Part shown: positions 1 to 8,336 of the stretch, piece after piece
Layout of the letters: each line of letters starts with the position of its first letter
Position numbering within the stretch: position 1 is the stretch's first letter
Assembly (NCBI RefSeq): GCF_003259175.1
Contig: NZ_QGOK01000013.1
Span: 91,202-155,201 of the forward strand
Length of the DNA stretch: 64,000 nt
Source: Marinomonas shanghaiensis
Lineage (GTDB): Bacteria > Pseudomonadota > Gammaproteobacteria > Pseudomonadales > Marinomonadaceae
Reading direction: 5' to 3'
The notes under the pieces: generated by a model
The model's input: only the letters and a program-made list of their open reading frames with translations
Database searches by the model: none
Told to the model about the DNA's origin: nothing
Translations under genes and position numbers: made by a program

Positions 1-172
1 TGAAGATGGCGCGGTTCGAGCGGCTGAGTCGGTTATGACCGCGTTATTGGATCATATTGGCATTACGTCTTTTGTTGCGGAGGACGTGATGCAGAAGTAT
101 CGATCGGTGATTTTAAAAAACTGGGAACAACGCATAACGGGGACGATTGTTTGCGCCATTGAAAGAGCGTGA
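1..172 (+). CDS. C-terminal end of an unidentified protein (cut by window edge)
   Basis: An open frame enters from the left edge, reads EDGAVRAAESVMTALLDHIG and ends at a TGA at 170-172, giving 56 residues. The short, helical, Ala/Glu-rich start resembles the last helices of FCD-type GntR regulators, but too little is present to be sure. No start is visible. It is followed by a long inverted repeat and then a convergent mscS gene. Confidence 0.4.
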   Translation, partial: EDGAVRAAESVMTALLDHIGITSFVAEDVMQKYRSVILKNWEQRITGTIVCAIERA

Positions 173-184
173 CTCGTATTATGG

Positions 185-221
185 ATAGAGCGCTTTAGGC
201 TTATTTGCTAAAGCGCTCTAT
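185..221. terminator. Inverted repeat between convergent genes, possible bidirectional terminator
   Basis: The 14-base arm ATAGAGCGCTTTAG (185-198) is perfectly repeated in inverse at 208-221, with a 9-base loop. It lies between the end of the rightward partial gene and the end of leftward mscS. There is no clean U-run on either strand, so termination is inferred from position and stem strength. Confidence 0.55.
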
Positions 222-227
222 GTCGTG

Positions 228-1076
228 TTATCGGTTTTTATTCAGAGAAATTGGATCCGTTCCTACGAGATGTAAGGTTCTTTGTGGGAATGGAATCGTC
301 AATCCAGCGGCTTCGATGGATTCTTTAATACGTTTGTTTAAATCCCAATAGGTAGGCCAATAATCGTCGTTATTTGCCCACGCTCTAAACTGAATGTTCA
401 CGGCACTGTCCATCATGGAAGCGACCATGATTTGTGGTGCAGGGGTGCTGAGTAGTCTAGGTTCGTTCTCTGCAATCTTCTGTAATACCGCAAATCCTTC
501 ATCAATAGAGTCTGAGTATGAAATACCGACGATAATGTCCATGCGTCGTTTTCCATTGCGGGTAAAGTTTTTAATGTTGTTCCCCCACAGCACGCTGTTT
601 GGCGAAGCTATGTACAAACCGTCAACGGTTTCTAAAACGCAGGTAAAGAGATTTATTTCTCGAACCGTACCTTGCGTTCCACCAAACTCGATAAAGTCTC
701 CGGTATTAAATGGGCGTAATATTAATAGCATTATGCCTGCCGCTATATTACTTAACGTATCTTTTAATGCTAAGCCAATCGCTAGACCAGCAGCACCAAC
801 GAGGGCAATAAGGCTGGCGGTATTCACCCCAAATATGTCTAAAATAAACACGCCGCCGATAAGATAAACGGCGTAACTGGCCACCGTTGAAAAAATAGGA
901 ATCAAAGTGGCATCGAGTTTTTTCAATTTTGAATTGGTGTTTTGTATCGCTTTGCGTACTGCTTTTGCCATGATGGAACTGGCGATTAAGATGACGGTGG
1001 CCAGTATTACGTTGTAACCAAGCGCAATAATGGTTTCTGAGTTATTTTGCCAAAACTGAATGAGTGATTCTTTCAT
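228..1076 (-). CDS. mscS: Small-conductance mechanosensitive channel, MscS family
   Basis: Inner-membrane channel expected to open under membrane tension and release solutes on hypo-osmotic shock. Three N-terminal membrane segments are visible. The third carries the pore pattern GAAGLAIGLALKDTLSN followed by NIAAGIMLLILRPF, very close to E. coli MscS TM3. A beta domain (GDFIEFGGTQGTV) and a mixed C-terminal domain follow. The frame could extend 11 codons upstream to a GTG, but the ATG at 1076 has AAGAGAC in front and gives 282 aa, close to the usual 286. Single-gene unit, with nothing obvious about regulation. The family call is secure. A second, more divergent MscS protein lies at 46.3 kb. 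Confidence 0.93.
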   Translation of the reverse strand: MKESLIQFWQNNSETIIALGYNVILATVILIASSIMAKAVRKAIQNTNSKLKKLDATLIPIFSTVASYAVYLIGGVFILDIFGVNTASLIALVGAAGLAIGLALKDTLSNIAAGIMLLILRPFNTGDFIEFGGTQGTVREINLFTCVLETVDGLYIASPNSVLWGNNIKNFTRNGKRRMDIIVGISYSDSIDEGFAVLQKIAENEPRLLSTPAPQIMVASMMDSAVNIQFRAWANNDDYWPTYWDLNKRIKESIEAAGLTIPFPQRTLHLVGTDPISLNKNR

Positions 1077-1157
1077 AAAAGTCTCTTGTGATTCAAACGC
1101 ATTAAACACAGCGTTGTGTTTAATGCGGGTTATTCAAAGCCATTGCCATCGCTTTTA

Positions 1158-2129
1158 TTAAGCGATGACGGACGATACGAGCCAGAGGTTGTAGGCGCAA
1201 AAAGCGAGCAAGAGTCCGGCACCTTCCAAGCGATTAATACGGCCTGTTTTACGAAAGCCATAAGCCATAACTAATAAGACGACAGTCATCCCCATCATGA
1301 CCAACCAGTCCCGTGACAGAACTTCTCCAGTCAGGTTCGTCATGGGGGATATGATGCCTGCAATACCAATGACCGCCAGTATATTAAACATGTTCGATCC
1401 AACGACGTTACCAATGGCAATATCATGTTCGCCTTTTCTGACGGCAATGATAGAGGCGGCCAATTCTGGTAATGATGTTCCCAGTGCGATAATGGTTAAA
1501 CCAATAATCAAGTCACTGACACCAAGTGCTTGGGCAATACTTACCGCGCCCCAAACGAGAATACGAGAGCTTATGATCAACACTACAAGGCCAAATATTA
1601 ACCAAAAAATGGCTTTTTTGATTGGCATAGCATGATCAACCAGCTCTTGTTCCATCTCGCCTTCTAGTGCATCGCCTTTGCCTTTCATGGCGGAATAAAT
1701 GCTCCAGCCAATGAGGGCGAAGAACCCCACTAACAACAGAACGGCTTCAAAGCGTGTTAATGCGCCGTCCCAAAGAAAATAGCCCAACAGTAAACCGATT
1801 AATAACAGCAGAGGGATTTCTTTTCGGACTATGTTGGATTGCACAATAATAGGCGCAATAATGGCCGTCAATCCAAGAATTAACCCTGTGTTGACAATAT
1901 TGGAACCTATGGCATTGCCTAACGCTAAGTCAGGATTGTTGTCCAAGGCTGCCATGGCGGAAACCACCATTTCAGGGGCAGACGTACCAAAGCCAACTAC
2001 GACCATGCCAATGAGTAATGGCGGCATCCCAGCGTATTTTGCTGTGGCAGCAGCGCCTTCGACAAAGCGATCGGCACTCCAAACCAATAAAATAAAACCA
2101 CCTATAATGGCGAGAATTGCGAGGGTCAT
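1158..2129 (-). CDS. CaCA-family cation antiporter (YrbG-like), under a manganese riboswitch
   Basis: Membrane protein of 323 aa with about ten hydrophobic segments and the two inverted alpha-repeats of the Ca2+/cation antiporter superfamily. GTSAPE is at residues 48-53 with GNAIGSNIVN after it, and GTSLPE with GNVVGSNMFN is in the second half. These repeats form the ion site in known family members. E. coli YrbG is the nearest familiar relative and is usually annotated sodium/calcium exchanger. Here the mRNA leader carries a yybP-ykoY aptamer, which is known to sense Mn2+, so manganese export is a reasonable inference. The start has AAGGTGA in front and overlaps the stop of a 36-aa ORF by ATGA, suggesting translational coupling. 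Confidence 0.9.
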   Translation of the reverse strand: MTLAILAIIGGFILLVWSADRFVEGAAATAKYAGMPPLLIGMVVVGFGTSAPEMVVSAMAALDNNPDLALGNAIGSNIVNTGLILGLTAIIAPIIVQSNIVRKEIPLLLLIGLLLGYFLWDGALTRFEAVLLLVGFFALIGWSIYSAMKGKGDALEGEMEQELVDHAMPIKKAIFWLIFGLVVLIISSRILVWGAVSIAQALGVSDLIIGLTIIALGTSLPELAASIIAVRKGEHDIAIGNVVGSNMFNILAVIGIAGIISPMTNLTGEVLSRDWLVMMGMTVVLLVMAYGFRKTGRINRLEGAGLLLAFCAYNLWLVSSVIA

Positions 2130-2236
2130 AGAGTCACCTTACCTAAAAAGAAACCAAGAAAAGAGAGAGCAGAAAATACGATGAGCTGAGAAGACATTGA
2201 GACCAATGCTAGGGATCGTTCAAGCGGTTTATACAT
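2126..2236 (-). CDS. Small 36-aa membrane peptide ORF between riboswitch and antiporter
   Basis: The frame starts at an ATG at 2236-2234 with GAGG eight bases upstream and ends in a TGA that overlaps the antiporter start (ATGA). The peptide begins MYKPLERSLALV and contains a hydrophobic stretch, LIVFSALSFLGFFLG, long enough for one membrane pass. Its Shine-Dalgarno lies in the 3' arm of a strong hairpin just after the riboswitch aptamer. It is therefore well placed to be the regulated start from which the antiporter is translated by coupling. It could be a real small membrane protein or only a coupling leader. I know of no named homologue. A longer in-frame start at 2317 would lie inside the aptamer and is unlikely. 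Confidence 0.6.
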   Translation of the reverse strand: MYKPLERSLALVSMSSQLIVFSALSFLGFFLGKVTL

Positions 2237-2244
2237 ATGGGTAT

Positions 2245-2290
2245 CCTCGGGGTGGCATAGACAAAGGCAACCACTACTCCCCACCCCGAG
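2245..2290 (-). promoter_or_regulatory. Expression-platform hairpin hiding the small ORF's ribosome site
   Basis: In the transcript CTCGGGGTGG (2290-2281) pairs perfectly with CCACCCCGAG (2255-2246), and the GAGG ribosome site (2248-2245) is at the end of the second arm. An alternative 7-bp pairing is possible between AAGGCAA (2305-2299) and TTGCCTT (2270-2264), inside this hairpin's loop. The AAGG of the first strand also belongs to the aptamer's closing stem, so the two pairings compete. The 5' arm also contains a second GGGGAGTAG. Confidence 0.65.
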
Positions 2291-2301
2291 AGCAACGTTT
2301 G

Positions 2302-2404
2302 CCTTAAGTCTTGTCAATCCAGATAGGACATAACCGCCACGAACTGCTGTTCGGAGACTGTTGACGGTTATCTCAGAAAGTTCTGAGAGACTACTCCCCT
2401 AAGG
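2302..2404 (-). promoter_or_regulatory. yybP-ykoY manganese riboswitch aptamer
   Basis: Read leftward, the leader begins CCTTAGGGGAGTAG (2404-2391), has a TCTCAGAA/TTCTGAGA hairpin, a GTCAACAG segment and a GGCGGTTATG arm, and closes with GACAAGACTTAAGG ending at 2302. CCTTA and TAAGG form the closing stem. The GGGGAGTAG 5' loop and the CAAGAC 3' loop at about 100 nt spacing are the marks of the yybP-ykoY class, known to bind Mn2+ and to control exporters (MntP, TerC, P-type ATPases). It lies just upstream of the small ORF and the antiporter. A covariance search against Rfam RF00080 would be decisive. Confidence 0.85.
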
Positions 2405-2528
2405 TTAGAAAATGATCATATAACGCATGGCCTTTCTTTACCACTGGTGCTTGATGTTTATTGATGAGGCAGTGGCAAAGAGTGACCCTGTCTGCGAATA
2501 TTGGATACCCAACACAAGGCATTGCATT

Positions 2529-3752
2529 ATGATGGAATTAACGTCTCCTAAAGACTTGGCTCGTCTTCGTCGTTTAGCTTTGGCATCGCAAGGCTTGTTG
2601 CAGGCTCAGCCTTTTGGGCGCGGTTTATCAGGGGCGCGTCAGGCAGTGAATCATTTAGGCTATGTACAGATAGATACTATTTCTGTGGTGGAGCGGGCGC
2701 ACCATCATGTGTTGCATTCTAGAGTACCTAAGTTTGAGCCAGCGATGCTGAATCAGATGTTGATGGATGGGGGGATTTTTGAATATTGGTCCCACGCGGC
2801 GGCGTTTCTACCAATGGATGATTTTCGTTTTTCCCTGCCTTATAAACAAGCGATTAAAAGCGGTCAAACTCATTGGAATAAACACCCTGATCGAAAGCTC
2901 ATGGCCGAATTATTAGCGCGTATTCGTGCAGAAGGGCCGTTGCGTTCACGTGATGTCGAAACCAAAACCAGTAATCGTGCTGGCTGGTGGGATTGGAAAC
3001 CTGCGAAAAAAGCACTCGAACAGTTGTTTATGGAAGGCGATTTGATGGTGAAAGATCGCGTTGGCTTTCAGAAAAATTATGATCTAACCGAGCGGGTTTT
3101 GCCGAATCAGGTGAATACCCTTATGCCCAGTCTGGACGAATTTGTGACACACATGCTTGACCAACAGCTGCGTTGTCATGGTTTAGTGTCTTTGAAGGGC
3201 CTGACGTATCTAAGGCGTAATACAGAGCTGCGCAATGCCATGAAAGCTTTGGTCAATGAGCGCTTGGTACAAGGTTTGTTAGAGCAAGTCGTACTAAACA
3301 ATGGCGAGATATACTTTATTGAAACCGGTGCGTTAGAAGCTCGCTTGCCGAGTCTCAACAAGCGTTTATTGATTCTTTCGCCCTTTGATAACAGCGTTAT
3401 CCAGCGTGATCGACTCAAAAGCTTGTTTCAATACGATTACCAGATCGAATGCTACGTACCAGAGCCAAAACGCCAATATGGCTATTTTTCCCTGCCGTTA
3501 TTGTTTCGTGGTGAATTCATTGGGCGCATGGATTGCAAAGCCCACCGACAAGAACGCCGCCTAGAAATCAAATCTTTGCATTTAGAGTCGCAGCTGGGCG
3601 AAAAAACATTTGATGATGAGCAAGTTATTAACGCTTTCGTCGAAGCCATCAAAATATTCAGCGAATTTCAACAATGTGATTTTGTCACGCTCACATCAGT
3701 TGAACCTAAGTATCTTGCTCAAGCGCTTAATAAAGCATTAAACCTAATATAG
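2529..3752 (+). CDS. YcaQ/AlkX-type DNA glycosylase (winged-helix HTH_42)
   Basis: 407 aa, all-over match to the HTH_42 family, whose characterised members (AlkZ, YcaQ) unhook DNA interstrand crosslinks or remove bulky alkylated bases. The catalytic-motif region reads VQIDTISVVERAHH. Its Q-I-D (about residues 47-49) is the QxD version seen in YcaQ-like enzymes, rather than the QxQ of AlkZ. The open frame extends upstream to 2427. I prefer the ATG at 2529 because AAGG lies nine bases before it and homology begins just after (ELTSPKDLARLRRLAL); the next codon is also ATG. It is divergent from the riboswitch unit and convergent with the Lrp gene, only 11 bases away. Confidence 0.85.
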   Translation: MMELTSPKDLARLRRLALASQGLLQAQPFGRGLSGARQAVNHLGYVQIDTISVVERAHHHVLHSRVPKFEPAMLNQMLMDGGIFEYWSHAAAFLPMDDFRFSLPYKQAIKSGQTHWNKHPDRKLMAELLARIRAEGPLRSRDVETKTSNRAGWWDWKPAKKALEQLFMEGDLMVKDRVGFQKNYDLTERVLPNQVNTLMPSLDEFVTHMLDQQLRCHGLVSLKGLTYLRRNTELRNAMKALVNERLVQGLLEQVVLNNGEIYFIETGALEARLPSLNKRLLILSPFDNSVIQRDRLKSLFQYDYQIECYVPEPKRQYGYFSLPLLFRGEFIGRMDCKAHRQERRLEIKSLHLESQLGEKTFDDEQVINAFVEAIKIFSEFQQCDFVTLTSVEPKYLAQALNKALNLI

Positions 3753-3763
3753 TGAAGTTGTCA

Positions 3764-4228
3764 TTATCCATTTAAAGGAATTTCAGTTGAGGATTTCACG
3801 GTTCGAAGTGACACAGAAGTTTGGAATTTTCGGATGTTGGCTTCTGTGTGCAGCACCCGATCAACAAAGCTTTCATAAGCTTGAATATCTGGCACAGTAA
3901 CGACCATCATAAAATCATAGTTGCCTGTTATTTGATAACAGTGTCTTACTTCTGGCGCTTTGCTAATGACGCGTTTAAAGGCGTCATACACATCTTTACG
4001 ATCTCGCTCCATTTCGACAGAAACCAGTAATGTCAGTTTATTGCCGCTCAATTCTGGGTTCACAAGAGAAACATCACCCACAATGATGTTGTCATCTCTC
4101 AGTCGTTTTACTCTTTTATGGCAAGCTGGTGGCGATAGGCCCACTTCTTCGGCCAGTTCCACGTTTGCGATGCGATTATTATTCTGCAAGATGGCGAGGA
4201 TTTTTCTGTCTATCTTGTCTAATTCCAT
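3764..4228 (-). CDS. Lrp/AsnC-family transcription regulator
   Basis: 154 aa. The first 60 residues are the Lrp winged helix (LDKIDRKILAILQNNNRI, then ELAEEVGLSPPACHKRVKRL). The rest is the RAM ligand-binding and oligomerisation domain (VRHCYQITGNYDFMMVV). It is divergent from the membrane gene at 4377, with AT-rich DNA between that could hold both promoters, so it may control that gene and itself. Family members usually sense amino acids; the ligand here is unknown. Confidence 0.88.
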   Translation of the reverse strand: MELDKIDRKILAILQNNNRIANVELAEEVGLSPPACHKRVKRLRDDNIIVGDVSLVNPELSGNKLTLLVSVEMERDRKDVYDAFKRVISKAPEVRHCYQITGNYDFMMVVTVPDIQAYESFVDRVLHTEANIRKFQTSVSLRTVKSSTEIPLNG

Positions 4229-4376
4229 AAATTTCTCAAAGATATGTTTTTGTGTTTGAAAATTTCTTAATGGTTTTTATATTAAAAATATTTGTCATTA
4301 TCAATCATTAAATTGATCGGCATATTTCCTGTTAACTCAATACACTTCCTCCATAGACTGTTTTGGAGAAAGAGAC

Positions 4377-5354
4377 GTGAATGAACGAATATCCTATTGG
4401 GTTGGGCTTTTGTTGAATGGACTTTGGAAGGAGATCTTAGGCATCACATGGACTCTTTATAAAATCATGATTCCGATGATCATCGTGATCAAGGTTTTTG
4501 AAGAGTTTGGTGGCATTGAGTTATTAAGCCAATGGTTGAGCCCAGTTATGTCGCTGGTCGGTTTGCCTAGTGAAATGGGATTGGTATGGGCAACTACGCT
4601 TGTGACCAATATGTACGCTGGACTTGTGGTATTTATAAGTACAGATGTCGATTTAACGGTCGCACAAGTCTCAATTCTTGGTACTTTGATGTTACTCGCT
4701 CATTCGCTCCCTATTGAAGTCGCTGTTGCTAAGAAAGCTGGCGTTGGTGTAGTGGCGACGCTTGTTATTCGCCTTGGTGGCAGTTTGTTGATGGGGTGGA
4801 TTTTGCATCAAATATACCAAGGCGGAGATCTGTTAAATACGCCTGCTAAAGTGATTTGGCGACATGCGCCAGTGAGTGATCCCAGCTATGTCGCTTGGGC
4901 AATCGATCAGCTTAAAAGTCTTGCGATGATCTTTGTGATCATTGCTACGCTAATGACGTTTTTACGCTTGTTGAAATTACTCGGAATTGAAAAGTTGATG
5001 GCAATATTGCTTAAGCCTATTTTGTCTGTGCTTGGTATCAGTCGAGAAGCCACAAATTTAACCATTGTTGGCATCACGCTAGGTGTTTCTTTTGGTGGCG
5101 GCTTGCTTATTAACGAAGCAAAGCGAGGGATCATTTCGCCACGGGATATTTTTGTCGCCATGATGTTGCTCAACCTACTTCATAGCTTAATTGAAGACAC
5201 CCTGCTGATTCTGTTAATTGGCGCGGACTTTATGACCATTTTCTGGGGGCGGATGGTCTTTGCCGTGACAGTGATTGGGATGTTGGCTTTTGTACTTAAA
5301 CGACTGGATGAAAGTACGTGTCGTAAATACTTGTACAAAAAAATCAGCGGTTAA
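4377..5354 (+). CDS. Nucleoside-recognition (Gate) domain membrane protein
   Basis: 325 aa with about eight hydrophobic segments arranged as two similar halves (IMIPMIIVIKVFEEFGG near the start, and LMTFLRLLKLLGIEKLMAIL in the middle). This is the Gate-domain pattern of the spore-maturation/nucleoside-recognition family. Such proteins are inner-membrane proteins whose substrates are mostly unproven. The start is GTG at 4377 with GGAGAAAGAG in front; the nearby ATG at 4381 is out of frame. Divergent from an Lrp regulator, which hints at amino-acid-linked control, by inference only. Confidence 0.75.
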   Translation: MNERISYWVGLLLNGLWKEILGITWTLYKIMIPMIIVIKVFEEFGGIELLSQWLSPVMSLVGLPSEMGLVWATTLVTNMYAGLVVFISTDVDLTVAQVSILGTLMLLAHSLPIEVAVAKKAGVGVVATLVIRLGGSLLMGWILHQIYQGGDLLNTPAKVIWRHAPVSDPSYVAWAIDQLKSLAMIFVIIATLMTFLRLLKLLGIEKLMAILLKPILSVLGISREATNLTIVGITLGVSFGGGLLINEAKRGIISPRDIFVAMMLLNLLHSLIEDTLLILLIGADFMTIFWGRMVFAVTVIGMLAFVLKRLDESTCRKYLYKKISG

Positions 5355-5376
5355 TACTACTAATATTAAAGTAGAA

Positions 5377-5411
5377 CCGCATGGGAGCCATTCAACTCTC
5401 ATGCGGATTTT
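5377..5411. terminator. Bidirectional terminator hairpin
   Basis: CCGCATGGGAG (5378-5388) pairs with CTCTCATGCGG (5396-5406) with one G-U pair. A short T-rich stretch follows on the plus strand and an A-rich stretch precedes it. It sits between two convergent genes. Confidence 0.65.
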
Positions 5412-5462
5412 AAATCAATGAATTGTTTTAAACCCTAAAGTTATTCATTCAAAACTATCCAT

Positions 5463-6761
5463 TCAAAGCCCAAATAATGATGGCAAATACAAGGTGATGA
5501 CTGGCACGTAGGAGATAACGGCAAGTAAGCTGAATAGCACGAAGTAGAAGGGGGCGAGGGCGACGATGACTTTTTCCACTTTCACTTTGGCCACGGTAGC
5601 ACCGACGAATAAGCCGGTCCCGACAGGTGGTGTAATCGTGCCGATGGCGAGGTTGAAGATCATAACGACGCCAAAGTGCACAGGGTCGTAGCCTACTTTC
5701 ATGGCAATCGGTAATAAGATCGGCGTGAAGATCAAGATCGCCGGTCCAATGTCCATAAAGCAGCCAATCACCAGTAATAAAATATTGATGATCAGCATGA
5801 CCATGATAGGGTCATTGGATATACCCAGAATCAAGGCAGAAATGGCGGCTGGAATACCAGTAAAGGCCATGGCGAAAGACAAGGTGGCCGATGCTGCTAA
5901 CAGCAACATGATGGTGCCCGTAATGTGTGATGTCTCGATTAGAAACTTAGGCAGTGCTTTAAGTGGCGTGGTTTTGTGGATGAAAAACGCCAAGACCATG
6001 GTGTAGATCACCGCGATACCAGAGGCTTCTACTGGTGTGACGACGCCCATGACAATCCCACCAATGATAAAGACGATAAGGAATAAGCTGGGAATGGCGT
6101 CTAAGGTGATCTTAATCGCTTCTCTAAACGGCACACTGTCCGACAAAGGGTATTGGCGTTTTTTGGCAATAATGACGGTGACTAATACCAAGCCCAAGGC
6201 CCAAATAATACCCGCGACCGCACCCCCTAAAAACAAGGCCGCAACGGAGGTGCCACCTGATACCAAGGAATAAATGATAAAGGCTGTCGTCGGAGGCACC
6301 AGCATGCCCGTTGGGGCGGAAGCGATATTCACCGCGGCTGCAAATGATCGGTCATAGCCTTCTTTGGCTTGAATCGGCACCATGACGCTACCAATTGAGG
6401 TAGATGCGGCAATGGCCGATCCAGAAATACAGCCAAATAAAACGTTACCAGCGATGTTGGTTTGCGCTAAGGAACCAGGAATACGCCCTGCGAGCAGCTT
6501 GGCGAAATTGACCAAGCGTATGGCGATACCGCCAGAGTTCATAATCACCCCAGAGAGAATAAAAAATGGCACGGCTAACAGGGAAAAGCTGTCTAAGCTG
6601 GCCACCATTTTTTGCGCTGAGGTGAACAGCGCCATGTCGACTGGTACCATCATGGTGACGGCAGCCAACGACGATGCTACCAAGGCAATCGCCAAGGGCA
6701 ATCCTAAAAGAGACAGGATCGAAAAAGTAATAATCAGCACTAAGCTTGCTTCACCTGCCAT
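5463..6761 (-). CDS. dctM: TRAP transporter large membrane subunit (DctM type)
   Basis: 432 aa, very hydrophobic, about twelve membrane segments. It shows DctM motifs such as GCISGSAIAASTSIGSVMVP and the late NLAIGTITPPVGTGLFVG. It forms the ion-driven translocation unit with the small subunit just upstream, taking substrate from the periplasmic binding protein. Only two bases separate it from the DctQ stop, and GGGAGA precedes its ATG. Last gene of a GH105-dctP-dctQ-dctM unit. The linked hydrolase suggests uronic acids or their oligomers as substrate, by inference. Confidence 0.93.
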   Translation of the reverse strand: MAGEASLVLIITFSILSLLGLPLAIALVASSLAAVTMMVPVDMALFTSAQKMVASLDSFSLLAVPFFILSGVIMNSGGIAIRLVNFAKLLAGRIPGSLAQTNIAGNVLFGCISGSAIAASTSIGSVMVPIQAKEGYDRSFAAAVNIASAPTGMLVPPTTAFIIYSLVSGGTSVAALFLGGAVAGIIWALGLVLVTVIIAKKRQYPLSDSVPFREAIKITLDAIPSLFLIVFIIGGIVMGVVTPVEASGIAVIYTMVLAFFIHKTTPLKALPKFLIETSHITGTIMLLLAASATLSFAMAFTGIPAAISALILGISNDPIMVMLIINILLLVIGCFMDIGPAILIFTPILLPIAMKVGYDPVHFGVVMIFNLAIGTITPPVGTGLFVGATVAKVKVEKVIVALAPFYFVLFSLLAVISYVPVITLYLPSLFGL

Positions 6762-6763
6762 GT

Positions 6764-7282
6764 TTATTCTCCCATATTGAGTGATTTTTCGATGTCGTCT
6801 ACAGGCGCTTCATTGGCTGGCGTTTTGATGACATCAATCAAATTTAAAATAGCGTACAAAATCAACAACACACCGCACACGGGTAAGGCTGCATAAAAAC
6901 TCGACATCGGCAGTTGTAATACCGCCGTGAGCTGTTTTGATGAAATTTGCATGCTATGTAAGCCGCCGATGATCAGCACGTAGACGCTAAAAATAATAAA
7001 ACTGATCGGCACCAGTAGCTTAAGGAATGTGCGAAACCTACCGCGCGAAAGATCGCGCAGTAGGTCAATGGCCATATGGGAACCACGACCAGCAGAATAA
7101 GCGGCTCCTAACAGAGACAACCAGACCAATCCCAGTCGCAACAACTCTTCGGTATAGGTGGAAGGGTCGTTAAATACGTAGCGACTGATCACCTGCCAGC
7201 ACAGTACACCGACCATGCTGAGCAGTAAGAGTGAGCAGCTTGTCCCTAAAAATATATCTAGGAAACGTCTTATGGTTGGCAT
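6764..7282 (-). CDS. dctQ: TRAP transporter small membrane subunit (DctQ type)
   Basis: 172 aa with four predicted membrane helices and the DctQ pattern (CWQVISRYVFNDPSTYTEEL near residue 30). It partners DctM in the membrane. Its ATG overlaps the dctP stop by one base (TAATG), so translation is probably coupled. The C-terminal tail is acidic and hydrophilic. Confidence 0.9.
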   Translation of the reverse strand: MPTIRRFLDIFLGTSCSLLLLSMVGVLCWQVISRYVFNDPSTYTEELLRLGLVWLSLLGAAYSAGRGSHMAIDLLRDLSRGRFRTFLKLLVPISFIIFSVYVLIIGGLHSMQISSKQLTAVLQLPMSSFYAALPVCGVLLILYAILNLIDVIKTPANEAPVDDIEKSLNMGE

Positions 7283-8268
7283 TACTTTGGCTCCGCTTGT
7301 TGGCGAATCGCTTCGTAGACTTGGTATTTTTCAGGCTCAGATTTGAGCTCGTCGTACATAGGCTGAACGGCGGCTTGGAATTCGCTGATATCTGGATAAT
7401 AAAAAGTCACACCAAATTGTTTTTCACTGGTTTCTTTGGCGTCATTGACGGCTTGTGCCCACGCTTGTTTATGAAACTCGGTGGATTCTTTTGCGGCTTC
7501 TCGCACGGCTTGTTGCTGGTTTGGGCTCAAACGCTGCATGGTTGCACTAGAAATCAAAAGTATATCTGGCACCCGCGAGTGTAGGTCGTAGGAGAAATGT
7601 TTAGCGACTTCCGCATGACGGGCAATGGTTAAGGCAAATTCGTTGTTTTCCGCCCCGTCTAATACGCCTTGTTGAATTGACGAATAGACGTCGGCTTGCC
7701 CCATGGCGATAGGCGAGCCTCCCAACATTTTGACCATTTTAATGGAGGTCGGACTTTGCATAACGCGGATTTTTAGACCCTTAAGGTCATCCACACTACG
7801 GATGATTTTCTCGGACGTATAAAAGCTGCGTGCGCCGCTGTCGTAATAGGTTAACCCTAAAATGCCTTGGTCTTTTGAAGATTCATAAATAGGGGTGGTA
7901 ATGTCTTGATTGTCCATGACTTTGTAAAAGTGCGCTTGGCTGTCAAATAAATAAGGCATAGAGAAAACGCCGTACACTGGTGCGAAACTTTCCATGAGGC
8001 CACCACTGACCTTGGTTATATCCAACAACCCCGCTTGCAGTAACTCGACCATTTCCCGCTCTCCGCCGAGTTGGCTGTCAGGAAAGAAGGTGATGGTCAC
8101 ATCGCCTTGGGTTTTTTGATCGACCAATTCAGCAAATTTTTTCATCGCTTCAACGGTTGGAGTGGCGTTGCTGGCATAACCGAAGCGCAAATTTTCCGCG
8201 TAGGCTGATACAGACGTTATGCTCAAGCCAATAAGGGTTAATGCGGTACTAAGGCGTTTAAGTTTCAT
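7282..8268 (-). CDS. dctP: TRAP transporter periplasmic binding protein (DctP type)
   Basis: 328 aa. The signal peptide is visible (MKLKRLSTALTLIGLSI, likely cleaved after AYA near residue 24). The DctP core follows (FPDSQLGGEREMVELLQAG, LKGLKIRVMQSPTSIKM, QGVLDGAENNEFAL). The RVMQSP arginine corresponds to the conserved carboxylate-binding arginine of the family. This fits an acidic sugar ligand, in keeping with the GH105 gene 68 bases upstream. Confidence 0.93.
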   Translation of the reverse strand: MKLKRLSTALTLIGLSITSVSAYAENLRFGYASNATPTVEAMKKFAELVDQKTQGDVTITFFPDSQLGGEREMVELLQAGLLDITKVSGGLMESFAPVYGVFSMPYLFDSQAHFYKVMDNQDITTPIYESSKDQGILGLTYYDSGARSFYTSEKIIRSVDDLKGLKIRVMQSPTSIKMVKMLGGSPIAMGQADVYSSIQQGVLDGAENNEFALTIARHAEVAKHFSYDLHSRVPDILLISSATMQRLSPNQQQAVREAAKESTEFHKQAWAQAVNDAKETSEKQFGVTFYYPDISEFQAAVQPMYDELKSEPEKYQVYEAIRQQAEPK

Positions 8269-8336
8269 TTTCTTATCCTTTTTATCTTTATTGTCGTTTT
8301 AAGAAATAGAGGGTTCATTTTTTCTCTAGCGGATTG

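Noticed and set aside
2237..2317. Upstream extension of the 36-aa ORF to 63 aa
   Set aside because: It would run through the expression platform and the end of the aptamer, without a ribosome site. The ATG at 2236 with GAGG is better.
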